This document shows, piece after piece, positions 7,156-14,855 of a stretch of DNA of 41,111 nucleotides. The DNA lies in the IMG/VR virus record IMGVR_UViG_3300025289_000055, positions 1 through 41,111 of that record; one strand, written 5' to 3'. The notes beneath the pieces are model-generated. The model was not told the DNA's origin and made no database searches. It saw only the letters and a list, made by a program, of their open reading frames with translations. Source of the DNA: a virus. The translations under genes and the position numbers were made by a program. The stretch's first letter is position 1. The number at the start of each line of letters is the position of its first letter.

Positions 7156-8851
7156 TACGTTACCTGCATTAGCTATTGTAGGGTCGAGTGTAGCAATTGA
7201 TACTGAGCTTACCGGCATGGATAAGAATAGGTTGCATAGACCTACCGGCAATCTAGTTTGTGTTACCATGTCAGGCAAAGGATGGGTAACTCTATTTGAT
7301 GATATGAGTAGGGTACAGGAAGCACTAGACTCCATAAAAGATAGGATATGGATTTTCCATAATGCACCGTTCGATCTTTTCCACCTGCGAAGATGGTTTT
7401 CAATAGATGAGCGGAGTCCAGACAAGTTATGGGATACTATGATTTTTGAACGCTTACTATGGAGTGGGTATTATAAGTCTTTTGGATTAGGCGACCTAAC
7501 CAGAAGATATATAAAGATAGTGCTAGATAAGAAAGTAAGAGATCAGTTTGTACTAAAGGGAACAATCCTTACAAACGAACAAAGAGTGTATGCTATGGAG
7601 GATGCCGTAGCCACATTCCTTTGCCAAGAACATCAGGTGGAGCAGATTCTAAAACAAAAGGATGATAGTATATATAGTCTATGGAATGAGTTAGAAGGTC
7701 CCATGATTGAAATAGTGCAGATGTTTAAGGGATTTAGTATTAACGAAGACGAATGGAACAAGATGGCAGATATAAACGAACAAACAAAAAATGATATAGC
7801 CAAGGAGCTAGGATTTAATCCGGGCTCACCCAAACAGGTTATAAATGCACTGGCCCAGCAGAAAATTACTATGGGATCGACACAAGAAAGTGAGTTGTTG
7901 GCGTTTTCTGATGTTCCTATTGTGAAAAGAATATTAGAGTATCGCAAGGTATCAAAGTTAGCATCTACGTATGGTAGGAAATTCCTTGAGAGGTTTTGTG
8001 AGGACGGAAAAATATTTTCTCATTACTGGACCATCGGGGCAGATAGTGGGAGAACGGCGTCATCAAACCCCAACATGCAAAATATACCCTCCCTAGCTAG
8101 TTTTAGGGGTTGCTTTGTCGCGTCTCCAGGTAATGCATTAGGCATCTATGACTACCATCAACAGGAGCCGTGCATAACAGCCTACGAATCTCAGGACCAA
8201 GGTCTACTGGACGCAATAAAACATAATAGGGACCTGCATCTGGAAACTGCTATACGTATTTTCAACGATAAAAGTATAACCAAAGAAGATTACAGGAGAT
8301 TTTTAGGCAAGACATTGAATCTTGGTATTACATATGGTCTGGGTCCATCTGCTCTTAGAAAGGCAGTAAATTTATATTACAAAGAAAATAACATTGACAA
8401 AGTAATGTCCTATAAAGAGGCACTTGATCTTATTAACGCATACTTTAACACATACCCAGGTATAGCGGAATGGGTAAAGCACCAGCACTGGCTAGGAGAG
8501 AATCAGGGTTACGTAACTACCACCATGGGACGTAGGAGATACCTAAATCCATATTCATATAACTGGAAGAACGTATCTGTAAATGATCCCATACAGGGAG
8601 GGGCGGCAGATCAGGTAAAGTTAGCTATTGTAATGTTCTATAATAGCTGTAAGGCCTCCGGCATAGACTTCCCTATAGTGGCAGTAGTGCATGATGAAAT
8701 AGTAATAGACGTACCTGAGAACATGATAAGGTCGGTAGGAGGAATTCTAAAGTATTGTATGGAAGCTGCCGGAAATAAAATGTTTCCTGGCATTAAGTGG
8801 GTAGTAAGCTCCCCTAAAGATATTAAATATACCTGGGCTGGAAAGGAGTAG
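7109..8851 (+). CDS. family A DNA polymerase with 3'-5' exonuclease
   Basis: A 580-residue PolA-type polymerase without a 5'-3' exonuclease domain. Proofreading motifs are present: D31 and E33 (AIDTELTG, Exo I), HNAPFDLFHL (Exo II) and YAMEDAVAT (Exo III). Polymerase motifs: SGRTASSNPNMQNIP; motif A D348 in YDYHQQEP, unlike the usual DYSQIELR; motif B R-x6-K401 with Y409; motif C H528-D529-E530. All catalytic acids are kept. Position 762 of E. coli Pol I, usually Phe or Tyr, is Leu405 here. Established knowledge links this residue to nucleotide selection and, in viral surveys, to phage lifestyle. It would replicate the phage genome with the upstream helicase; the nearby RNase H could remove primers. 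Confidence 0.93.
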   Translation: MSSSQLLKRVTVLPYNTLPALAIVGSSVAIDTELTGMDKNRLHRPTGNLVCVTMSGKGWVTLFDDMSRVQEALDSIKDRIWIFHNAPFDLFHLRRWFSIDERSPDKLWDTMIFERLLWSGYYKSFGLGDLTRRYIKIVLDKKVRDQFVLKGTILTNEQRVYAMEDAVATFLCQEHQVEQILKQKDDSIYSLWNELEGPMIEIVQMFKGFSINEDEWNKMADINEQTKNDIAKELGFNPGSPKQVINALAQQKITMGSTQESELLAFSDVPIVKRILEYRKVSKLASTYGRKFLERFCEDGKIFSHYWTIGADSGRTASSNPNMQNIPSLASFRGCFVASPGNALGIYDYHQQEPCITAYESQDQGLLDAIKHNRDLHLETAIRIFNDKSITKEDYRRFLGKTLNLGITYGLGPSALRKAVNLYYKENNIDKVMSYKEALDLINAYFNTYPGIAEWVKHQHWLGENQGYVTTTMGRRRYLNPYSYNWKNVSVNDPIQGGAADQVKLAIVMFYNSCKASGIDFPIVAVVHDEIVIDVPENMIRSVGGILKYCMEAAGNKMFPGIKWVVSSPKDIKYTWAGKE

Positions 8852-8852
8852 A

Positions 8853-9203
8853 ATGAGAAAATTTAATTCCGGGGCAACAAGAAATGATAGCGACAACAAA
8901 TTAGATTACGAGGGGTTTTTCTCTCCACTTGTTATTTATAGGTACGCTCAGTATATGCACAGAAACAGGATACAGTCTGATGGAAGTGAGAGGGCGGCAG
9001 ATAATTGGCAGAAGGGCATGCCAAGGGATGAATACATGAAGTCTCTATACAGGCATTTCATGGCATTATGGACAATTCATCGCGGAGAGAATGCTATTGA
9101 TGAGGACACTGGCAGAAAGATAGATATTCAGGATGCAATATGCGGCATCATGTTTAATGCCATGGGGTATCTGCTAGAAGTTTTGATGAAAAGGAGTGTA
9201 TAG
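8853..9203 (+). CDS. dATP/dGTP diphosphohydrolase-type (DUF5664) protein
   Basis: A 116-residue protein matching the phage domain known as DUF5664, or dATP/dGTP diphosphohydrolase N-terminal domain. The recognisable pattern is: N-terminal RKFNSGATR, KLDYEGFFSPLV, a YAQYMHRNRIQSDG helix, DNWQKGMPRDEYMKSLYRHFM, and an AICGIMFNAMGYLLEVL helix near the end. In phages with 2-aminoadenine DNA a protein containing this domain (MazZ) turns dGTP into dGMP, but the domain is also widespread in phages with normal bases. AAGGAG precedes the ATG, one base after the polymerase stop. A purZ or datZ partner is not in this window. Confidence 0.75.
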   Translation: MRKFNSGATRNDSDNKLDYEGFFSPLVIYRYAQYMHRNRIQSDGSERAADNWQKGMPRDEYMKSLYRHFMALWTIHRGENAIDEDTGRKIDIQDAICGIMFNAMGYLLEVLMKRSV

Positions 9204-9206
9204 GAT

Positions 9207-9761
9207 ATGAAGGCAATATTAGATGTAGACGGAATCCTGTGGGACTTTCATAGGCCATTATTCAATAAGCTTAGTAAACGCTTTTCAGGTCTTCCTAAGT
9301 CACTGCCCGCGGAATGGAATTGGTTTAGGAAGTATATGACGGATCAGGAATTTTATGACTGTGTGTTTGATACCCACGTAGAACAGGTAGGATATTCTGT
9401 ATTTCCAGGCACAGATTTGCTGCTTCATGTGCTAGATGAAAAGAATATTGAGGTAATGATAGCGTCAAATAGAGACAGTGCATTAATATATAACCTATCA
9501 AGATGGTTATATACAAATAGGGTAGCTCCTATAAGTGGAATATATGCTGGATACGATAAAAGTTTTCTTATAGAGAGGGGCGACCTTCTCATAGATGATA
9601 ACCCTGGGACTATTAGATATGCCTCAAGTATTCGGGCCGCGAGTTTGACTTTGAAGTGGCCCTGGAATAACGAGGTTAAAGATTTGCCATATGTAGCTAG
9701 GTTCGATAGCTTATACTTTATGGCTAAGTGGATTGATGAAAATGTCCCTAACAACAAGTAA
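9207..9761 (+). CDS. HAD-type 5'(3')-deoxyribonucleotidase
   Basis: A 184-residue haloacid-dehalogenase-fold protein. Motif I is LDVDGILWDF, with nucleophile D6 and acid/base D8. Motif II is MIASNRDSA. Motif III is LLIDDNPGTI. This order and size fit the NT5C family, which removes the phosphate from deoxynucleoside monophosphates in the cytoplasm. Its position next to the diphosphohydrolase-type gene suggests the two act in sequence on the dNTP pool. Substrate preference cannot be read from the sequence. The cap region has FYDCVFDTHVEQVGYSVFPG, typical of these phosphatases. Confidence 0.8.
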   Translation: MKAILDVDGILWDFHRPLFNKLSKRFSGLPKSLPAEWNWFRKYMTDQEFYDCVFDTHVEQVGYSVFPGTDLLLHVLDEKNIEVMIASNRDSALIYNLSRWLYTNRVAPISGIYAGYDKSFLIERGDLLIDDNPGTIRYASSIRAASLTLKWPWNNEVKDLPYVARFDSLYFMAKWIDENVPNNK

Positions 9762-10248
9762 GAATAAGTGCCTAATATGTAAAAGAGAAATGGAACAACC
9801 ATATGGGTATAAGGATTCCAAGCTATTGGTAGTACTACATAAGCCATTCAGAGAGCTATATGGTTCTCTAAGTGCTGCCATAGAAACCACATTGCTTACA
9901 GAATTAACTAGGGCAGGATTTGGTTCAAGCGAAATAGGTATTACGTCTTTATTGAAGCACTCAATAGGACCAGAATTTTATAAGGAGACCAATCATTTTG
10001 AGTGGCACATACTTGAAACTATAAAAGAAATGAACTGTCACGAAAAGATTTTGCTGCTAGGTAGTGATCTTCCTAGAGTATTTATTGGGGACCACCTTAC
10101 AGATGCATCATCTATCTTTGGTATACCCATGTCCGATACCAAATATTTTAGGGAGAAGGTATTATTGTTTGGTCCATCACTAGAGGAGGCCGTTGCCACT
10201 GGTATAGGAGAATTAAGGGATGTCATCGAATTACGAAAATCCATCTAG
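9742..10248 (+). CDS. uracil-DNA glycosylase-like fold protein
   Basis: A 168-residue protein starting at ATG 9742, with upstream alternatives TTG 9733 and ATG 9736. An N-terminal CLIC pair is followed by strands resembling the UDG superfamily: KLLVVLHKPF, then a helix, then IGITSLLKHS, then EKILLLGSD. The equivalent of the catalytic GExPG motif is VLHKPF, which lacks the usual acidic residue. The four Cys of an Fe-S family 4 enzyme are also missing. It may be a divergent glycosylase or an inactive relative. The placement beside nucleotide-pool enzymes and polymerase suits base repair. The assignment rests on pattern only. Confidence 0.4.
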   Translation: MSLTTSKNKCLICKREMEQPYGYKDSKLLVVLHKPFRELYGSLSAAIETTLLTELTRAGFGSSEIGITSLLKHSIGPEFYKETNHFEWHILETIKEMNCHEKILLLGSDLPRVFIGDHLTDASSIFGIPMSDTKYFREKVLLFGPSLEEAVATGIGELRDVIELRKSI

Positions 10249-10744
10249 GATTAGTGCATTTTGCGATGGAGGTGGCAGCCAAGAATCTGGGTTTAGTTTG
10301 GCCTATGTAATGTATACAGAAGACGGTATACTTTTACGTAGACATGGAAAGAAGATAGAGTATCTTCCAATAAAGGCTCCTCAGAAGATTTATTCAAGTA
10401 ATCAGGCAGAGTATATGGCAGTAATAGAACTTCTGCTAAATATAGTTGAGTTAAGATATAGAGCTAAAAGGAGTTTTGATACTATTTCATTGTTAGGTAC
10501 GATAATGGACGCATCTAGTGTTAGGGTAAATATCTTTATGGATTCGCAGCTAGTAGTTAGGCAGATAAATAAGCAATACAAAACAAATGATGTAATATTA
10601 AAACAGTTGTTATGTTTTATAGGTGATACCACTATATTGCTAGATAACAATAATGTAAGTGTGAGATTTTATTGGGTACCAAGGGAAAGTAATAAAGTGG
10701 CCGATAAGCTACAGAAGGAGGCTATAAATGCCAAGGACGGCTAA
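10220..10744 (+). CDS. ribonuclease HI
   Basis: A 174-residue RNase H-fold protein with the full DEDD set: D16 in FCDGGGS, E64 in SSNQAEY, D108 in FMDSQLV and D162 in KVADKL. VRFYWVPRESNKVADKLQKEA is the typical C-terminal signature. The family cuts the RNA strand of RNA-DNA hybrids. Because the phage polymerase has no 5'-3' exonuclease domain, this enzyme is a natural candidate for Okazaki primer removal; this is inference. It overlaps the previous gene by 29 bases and the next by 17. Confidence 0.85.
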   Translation: MSSNYENPSRISAFCDGGGSQESGFSLAYVMYTEDGILLRRHGKKIEYLPIKAPQKIYSSNQAEYMAVIELLLNIVELRYRAKRSFDTISLLGTIMDASSVRVNIFMDSQLVVRQINKQYKTNDVILKQLLCFIGDTTILLDNNNVSVRFYWVPRESNKVADKLQKEAINAKDG

Positions 10745-11384
10745 AAGGACTACTAAGCAGATAGCTGGAATAACCGGAACGCACAGCCAATACAGAGAGG
10801 TAGCAGACTTTTATCCTACATGCTCAGAGGCAGTAACGTCTCTATTAGAAGTAGAAAAATTCTCGGGGCCTATTTGGGAACCGGCCTGCGGTGATGGAGC
10901 AATCTCTGCTGTATTAAAGGTCCATGGATATACAGTAATATCAAGCGATCTGTATGATTATGGTTATGCCGATGCAGTATCAGCTATAGATTTCATATCG
11001 CAGTACTCAAACTACAAGGCTCTTTTATATAGTGCGTGGCCCAATAGAACTAAGATACATCCTAGCACTCTCAATATAGTAACAAACCCACCATTTGCTC
11101 TTAGTCTAGAATTTGCGGAGAGGGCACTGGAAGTAACAAAAGATAACCCCGATGGAAAGGTAGCTATGCTAAATCGTTTACAGTGGCTAGAAGGAGTCAA
11201 GAGAGGCAAATTTTTCTCAAAGCATCCCCCATCCAGGGTTTGGGTGTACTCAAAAAGGCTTCCCAGAATGCATGCCAGGAATTGGGAGGGAAAGAAAACA
11301 TCCAGCATGATAGCCTTTGCATGGTTTGTTTGGGACATACACCATAAAGGCCCTACACTTTTAGGATGGTTAGATTATGACTAA
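10728..11384 (+). CDS. adenine-N6 DNA methyltransferase
   Basis: A 218-residue class I methyltransferase. Motif I is WEPACGDGAI at residues 50-59, and catalytic motif IV is NPPF at 120-123. SSDLYDYGYAD follows motif I as the acidic SAM-binding strand. HPPSRVWVYSKRLP and IAFAWFVWD near the C-terminus are typical of a phage adenine methyltransferase family found without a restriction partner. It probably methylates phage DNA against host restriction. No target-recognition domain is visible, and the site cannot be read from the protein. The N-terminus is basic (PRTAKRTTKQ). It is translationally coupled to neighbours by short overlaps. Confidence 0.8.
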   Translation: MPRTAKRTTKQIAGITGTHSQYREVADFYPTCSEAVTSLLEVEKFSGPIWEPACGDGAISAVLKVHGYTVISSDLYDYGYADAVSAIDFISQYSNYKALLYSAWPNRTKIHPSTLNIVTNPPFALSLEFAERALEVTKDNPDGKVAMLNRLQWLEGVKRGKFFSKHPPSRVWVYSKRLPRMHARNWEGKKTSSMIAFAWFVWDIHHKGPTLLGWLDYD

Positions 11385-12063
11385 TAAGATAGTGGTACAT
11401 GGTGGAGGGTTAGATCAGCCCCTACCTATATTTGAGGATGCGTTCGACTTAGCAGATGCAATAATAAAAAAGGCTTTAGAAGACGGGAACCCAGACGTGG
11501 CCCTAAGGATGGGAGCAGAGATCATAGAGTCTATACAGATAAGGGGCATAGCCCTTGCACATCTTCTTTATAGGCTATGGGAAGAATGGAATAAATTCGG
11601 TTTGGGTAGTACGTTCGAGGAGGCCATATTTGACAATTGGGGATTTAGTAAGCAAACAGTACAGAAGTATATCAGTATATGGAAGGCTACGTTTGCTAAT
11701 CCAAATGTACCAGATGAGATTAAGGCTAGTTTAAAAGAACGCCCTATAAATACCCTGCGGAGGGTTATACGTCCAGTCAATGACGGCTATCTTACAGATG
11801 GAAAGGACTGGAAAGAGTTAGCCGATACTGTAGATGACAGTGAATTCAAACAAAAGATTGAGGAGTTGTCTGGTAGTGCTGCTGCTGGGAGGCCGACCCT
11901 TAAGATTTTTCTTTATGCCGATGGAACATTAGTAGCAGTAGATAATGATTCTACTCACGTCAAATTAGGAATTTTAAGAACATCAACAAGGGACCTAAAC
12001 AATCCTATCCGTTTTAAAGCCATAGATCGTATAAAACGTAGTGCTGGCATACTACCAATATAG
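11377..12063 (+). CDS. helix-turn-helix protein, function unknown
   Basis: A 228-residue protein. The N-terminal half is helical and contains a likely helix-turn-helix at about residues 85-105 (DNWGFSKQTVQKYISIWK), followed by TLRRVIRPV. This arrangement resembles the HTH region of the protein at 844-1719 (LGLSHKTVATEW, then LSRRAAIR). The C-terminal part looks like a small beta domain (LKIFLYADGTLVAVD). DNA binding is inferred. It lies between the adenine methyltransferase and the recombinase and shares their operon. Confidence 0.5.
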   Translation: MTNKIVVHGGGLDQPLPIFEDAFDLADAIIKKALEDGNPDVALRMGAEIIESIQIRGIALAHLLYRLWEEWNKFGLGSTFEEAIFDNWGFSKQTVQKYISIWKATFANPNVPDEIKASLKERPINTLRRVIRPVNDGYLTDGKDWKELADTVDDSEFKQKIEELSGSAAAGRPTLKIFLYADGTLVAVDNDSTHVKLGILRTSTRDLNNPIRFKAIDRIKRSAGILPI

Positions 12064-12072
12064 GAGAAATTG

Positions 12073-12960
12073 ATGTCTAAACCGCTGGATAAGGAGAAGG
12101 AAATATTTTCTGTGGTATCGAGTGGAATTTATACTCTGGATCGTGCTCTCAATGGAGGCATGCCTCTAAGAAGTATCTACGAGATATATGGGTATACCAA
12201 TTCTTGTAAGAGTACTCTAGGGTATCATCTTGCTGGGGTTGCGGCAAGGGCTAAGTGTACGCTGATTGCCGACTTCGAGCATTTCGATCCTAACTATCTT
12301 GAGGCTGCTATTAGAAATGCTGGAGGATCGGGTCCTATAGAAATGGCTGATACCGACGATGGAGAATCTGCTGTGGGAGATATCAGGGACGCCCTAAAGG
12401 ATACCACATTTGGGTCTGTTATGCTAGATAGTGTTGGTGCCTTGATTCCAAAGGTCGAGTTAGAGGGTAAGGTTACAGATGCCAACATGGGAGTAAAGCC
12501 CAGGCTCATGGCTAAGATGATGCGTTATGCTTTGTATGGACTCAAGCGCAATAATGAGTGTATATTTCTTATTATCAATCATCTTCACCCTATCATGTCA
12601 TTAGGTTCTGGTGCTGCATCAACATCTGGAGGAGTAGCTATCCACAACAATTCCCATGTACGACTAAAGCTAAAGGCATTTGAGAAGGAAATAGAGTATC
12701 GTATTACGGAGGGTAAGGTTGATAAGTGTAGGTATGGCGGCGAGGGCGGCACATTCAGGTTTGCATCCGTAACTGGCCTGGGCATCCACCTGGGACTCAC
12801 AGCCGTTGTAGAGTGTCAATGGTTGGGCTTGGTAGACGAAGGAAGGACTGTAAAGCTAGATGGTAAGAGCTACGGATATCTAAAGAATTTGGTAACTGAG
12901 GCCGCATCTGGAAATGATGAGGTATTCCAGCCCTTTAGGAATAAATTACATGTCGTATAA
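12073..12960 (+). CDS. UvsX/RecA-like recombinase
   Basis: A 295-residue RecA-fold protein. The P-loop reads GYTNSCKS at residues 40-47: the usual last Gly is Cys45, and K46-S47 are kept. T4 UvsX likewise lacks that Gly (GPSKSFKS), which supports a UvsX-like assignment. Walker B is VMLDSVGALIP. The DNA-binding loop L2 region is visible as IINHLHPIM, then ASTSGG, then SHVRLKL, parallel to RecA. Role from the family: strand exchange and recombination-dependent replication or repair. ATG 12073 is chosen over TTG 12070 because TAGGAGA (12061-12067) sits at a good distance. A RuvC-like gene follows. Confidence 0.85.
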   Translation: MSKPLDKEKEIFSVVSSGIYTLDRALNGGMPLRSIYEIYGYTNSCKSTLGYHLAGVAARAKCTLIADFEHFDPNYLEAAIRNAGGSGPIEMADTDDGESAVGDIRDALKDTTFGSVMLDSVGALIPKVELEGKVTDANMGVKPRLMAKMMRYALYGLKRNNECIFLIINHLHPIMSLGSGAASTSGGVAIHNNSHVRLKLKAFEKEIEYRITEGKVDKCRYGGEGGTFRFASVTGLGIHLGLTAVVECQWLGLVDEGRTVKLDGKSYGYLKNLVTEAASGNDEVFQPFRNKLHVV

Positions 12961-13561
12961 TCATAGCTCTTTGGTAAGTTTGGGGTACCTTAAAGATGGG
13001 CAGGCTAAGAGGCTAGAGGATGCTGTGCTGAAACAGATATGGGATATTGATAGGTTTATGGAAATGGTACCGGAGGCATCTATAGCATCTTATCGAGGTC
13101 ATGTGGTGGTATTCCCGCAACCTATACTTCCAGAGGGCGGTATAGGAGCCGATCCAGGGGTACACCTTGGGTTAGCTTTTATTGAGGGTGGAGATACTGC
13201 ACATACGTTACGGCTATTTATCGAAAGGGGAGGCATTTCATCTGCCGATCTTCTATCTATTTTCTATAACGTACCTGTATTGTTCAATGGTAACGTATCA
13301 AAGATTACTCCTGTAGTTGTAGAGGGAGCGGCCTACGATGCTAAGTACGGTCAGCCCCTACTTGGAGAAATACGAGCGGCCCTAATTCTGGGGTTTTATA
13401 ATGCAGGATTTGAAAGCGTAATAGAAATGCAGCCTACTCAAATACGTCTTAGGGTATTTGGGTCTGGGGCTATCCAGCCTCTTAGTATTTGGAAGGACTT
13501 TATGAAAGTAGAAAAGGATGAAGCAGACGCCTTGAGCATGGCTATAGCCGCTGGAAGTTAG
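12950..13561 (+). CDS. RuvC-like Holliday junction resolvase
   Basis: A 203-residue RNase H-fold nuclease. The four catalytic acids of RuvC are matched: D68 in IGADPGVHLG, E125 in VVVEGAAY, and D190/D193 in DEADALSMAIA. Family role: paired cuts at Holliday junctions, here probably resolving branched replication intermediates before packaging. ATG 12950 is preferred over 12914 because AGGAA precedes it and the extra residues lack any motif. The first ~60 residues are an extension before the RuvC core. It overlaps the recombinase gene by 11 bases. Its TAG stop codon is the first part of the palindromic operator. Confidence 0.8.
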   Translation: MSYNHSSLVSLGYLKDGQAKRLEDAVLKQIWDIDRFMEMVPEASIASYRGHVVVFPQPILPEGGIGADPGVHLGLAFIEGGDTAHTLRLFIERGGISSADLLSIFYNVPVLFNGNVSKITPVVVEGAAYDAKYGQPLLGEIRAALILGFYNAGFESVIEMQPTQIRLRVFGSGAIQPLSIWKDFMKVEKDEADALSMAIAAGS

Positions 13562-13603
13562 AACACCTGTTCTATTGACATGATCCTATTTGGGGTATAT
13601 AAT
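13559..13603 (+). promoter_or_regulatory. palindromic operator plus consensus sigma70 promoter
   Basis: TAGAACACCTGTTCTA at 13559-13574 is a perfect inverted repeat (7-base arms, 2-base centre). It contains GAAC-N4-GTTC, the form of Gram-positive LexA boxes. TTGACA follows at once (13575-13580), then a 17-base spacer and TATAAT (13598-13603): both hexamers are perfect. The gene at 13626 starts 22 bases after the -10. A repressor bound here would cover the -35. Confidence 0.8.
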
Positions 13604-13625
13604 AATGCGTAGAGGATGGTGAGCA

Positions 13626-13988
13626 ATGGATGAAGCTGAGGCCCGTTATATTATTAGTAGTTTTTCAGATGCTAAGTCGTATCTTACCTGTAAGAAATAT
13701 CACGGCATGTATCTAAGGAGGGACCCATCCATCAATAAGGAGTCATATGCTTGTACTATAGTTGGTAACATAGATTCGGATGGCGTTGTAAATGTACTTA
13801 AATTTGGTATTGGGATAGATCTGGTAGCGGAAGTAACTAAGTGGAATACTCATTTTTTAGATAAGTTCATTTCAAATAAAAACTATATTGGTGAAGGATG
13901 GAGTCTGTGTACAGAGGCACAATTTAACGAAGCTGCCACTTCGTTCATCAACCATTTTTTAGGTATTATAGCTAAAAAACCTGACTGA
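13626..13988 (+). CDS. hypothetical protein, first gene of promoter block
   Basis: A 120-residue protein, not recognised. It is the first gene behind the strongest promoter in the window and begins 22 bases after the -10 element, with AGAGGATGG as ribosome site. It contains YLTCKKYHGMYLRRDP and a hydrophobic C-terminal helix (SFINHFLGIIAKK). If the palindrome is an SOS-type or repressor operator, this protein is its first product, but the sequence does not identify its function. Confidence 0.5.
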   Translation: MDEAEARYIISSFSDAKSYLTCKKYHGMYLRRDPSINKESYACTIVGNIDSDGVVNVLKFGIGIDLVAEVTKWNTHFLDKFISNKNYIGEGWSLCTEAQFNEAATSFINHFLGIIAKKPD

Positions 13989-13996
13989 GGAGATAA

Positions 13997-14245
13997 ATGT
14001 CTAAAAGAGGCAGACCTAAAAAAGAAGTAGTACGTTCTTATGAGAACATCGAATTCAAGGTCAACCATGTATATAAGCGTAAGTGTGCCGAATGCGATGT
14101 GGTGGGTGGATTGCATTATTACTATCCATATCTAAAGGGGGAGGATGTTAAGGCCGGAGCATTACTGTGTGATGCTCATAGACAGGTGGAGCCAGAGTTT
14201 ATAGACGATGTGCGCCTTGTACAGGTAGAATATGCCGAAACATAA
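13997..14245 (+). CDS. AT-hook and zinc-knuckle miniprotein
   Basis: An 82-residue protein. The N-terminus SKRGRPKKE has the RGRPKK core of an AT-hook, a minor-groove DNA-binding motif. A CAEC pair (about residues 29-32) and CDAH (about 57-60) form a possible CxxC...CxxH zinc site around a KGxLLCDAH-like turn. AGGAG precedes the ATG. Function unknown; DNA binding is inferred. It is the second gene behind the operator-controlled promoter. Confidence 0.5.
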   Translation: MSKRGRPKKEVVRSYENIEFKVNHVYKRKCAECDVVGGLHYYYPYLKGEDVKAGALLCDAHRQVEPEFIDDVRLVQVEYAET

Positions 14246-14855
14246 TAATTTTTTTCATCTTGACGATTACCATAGCCAACAATTTCTTAGCTGGAAACTC
14301 CCAGAGGGATGGTGGAGCAGACAGTATGAATATGCTTGGGCTTATTCGTTCTTGGATGACGGAGACATATCAGCCGATCTTGGTACAGGATATACATTCA
14401 GGCCATTTCGGCATGCCCTATCAATAGCGAGTAAAACTGTATATGCTATTGATGTGCATGTATCGGAGGACATAGATAGGTTTGCGCCAAACATGCATTT
14501 TATACAGGGAAGTTTTGTAGGCAGGCTTCCACTTGTGAATGACTCCATTGATAAGGTATTTTGTATTAGCGTACTTGAGGACGTTATAGGACTAGAAGAA
14601 ATGGGGCATGCACTAACAGAAATGAAAAGGATCGTTACTAAAGAGGGCCAGATTGTACTAACTTTTGATGTTCCGTATGATACTGATAAGCCACAACACG
14701 CACTATACAAGGGTGTGGATTTATCTAAATTCATTGCCACAGTAGATAGGGTTGGATTAAGATCGGATCAGCCCTTCTACAAAGAGTATAAGAAGGATAG
14801 GCTGTATAACCATGAATATAATCTTTGCGTATATCATTGTGTACTGAGGAAATAG
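14232..14855 (+). CDS. class I SAM methyltransferase, sugar-cluster type
   Basis: A 207-residue Rossmann-fold methyltransferase. SADLGTGYTFRPF is motif I. YAIDVH is the acidic strand, and GSFVGRLPLVNDSIDKVFCISVLEDV is the usual motif II/III region of Methyltransf_11 proteins. There is no NPPY or DPPY motif, so the target is probably a small molecule or sugar and not a DNA base. The next gene begins at its stop codon (TAGTG). Its position at the head of the glycosyltransferase block suggests O-methylation of a glycan; this is inference. Confidence 0.7.
   Translation: MPKHNNFFHLDDYHSQQFLSWKLPEGWWSRQYEYAWAYSFLDDGDISADLGTGYTFRPFRHALSIASKTVYAIDVHVSEDIDRFAPNMHFIQGSFVGRLPLVNDSIDKVFCISVLEDVIGLEEMGHALTEMKRIVTKEGQIVLTFDVPYDTDKPQHALYKGVDLSKFIATVDRVGLRSDQPFYKEYKKDRLYNHEYNLCVYHCVLRK

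Noticed and set aside
7127-7156. TTGAAG-N18-TATAAT promoter candidate
   Set aside because: It lies at the start of the polymerase coding region and precedes no gene. It is likely chance in AT-rich sequence.
14034-14047. GTTCTTATGAGAAC palindrome
   Set aside because: It has GTTC before GAAC, the reverse of the box at 13561. It lies inside a coding region with no promoter beside it.
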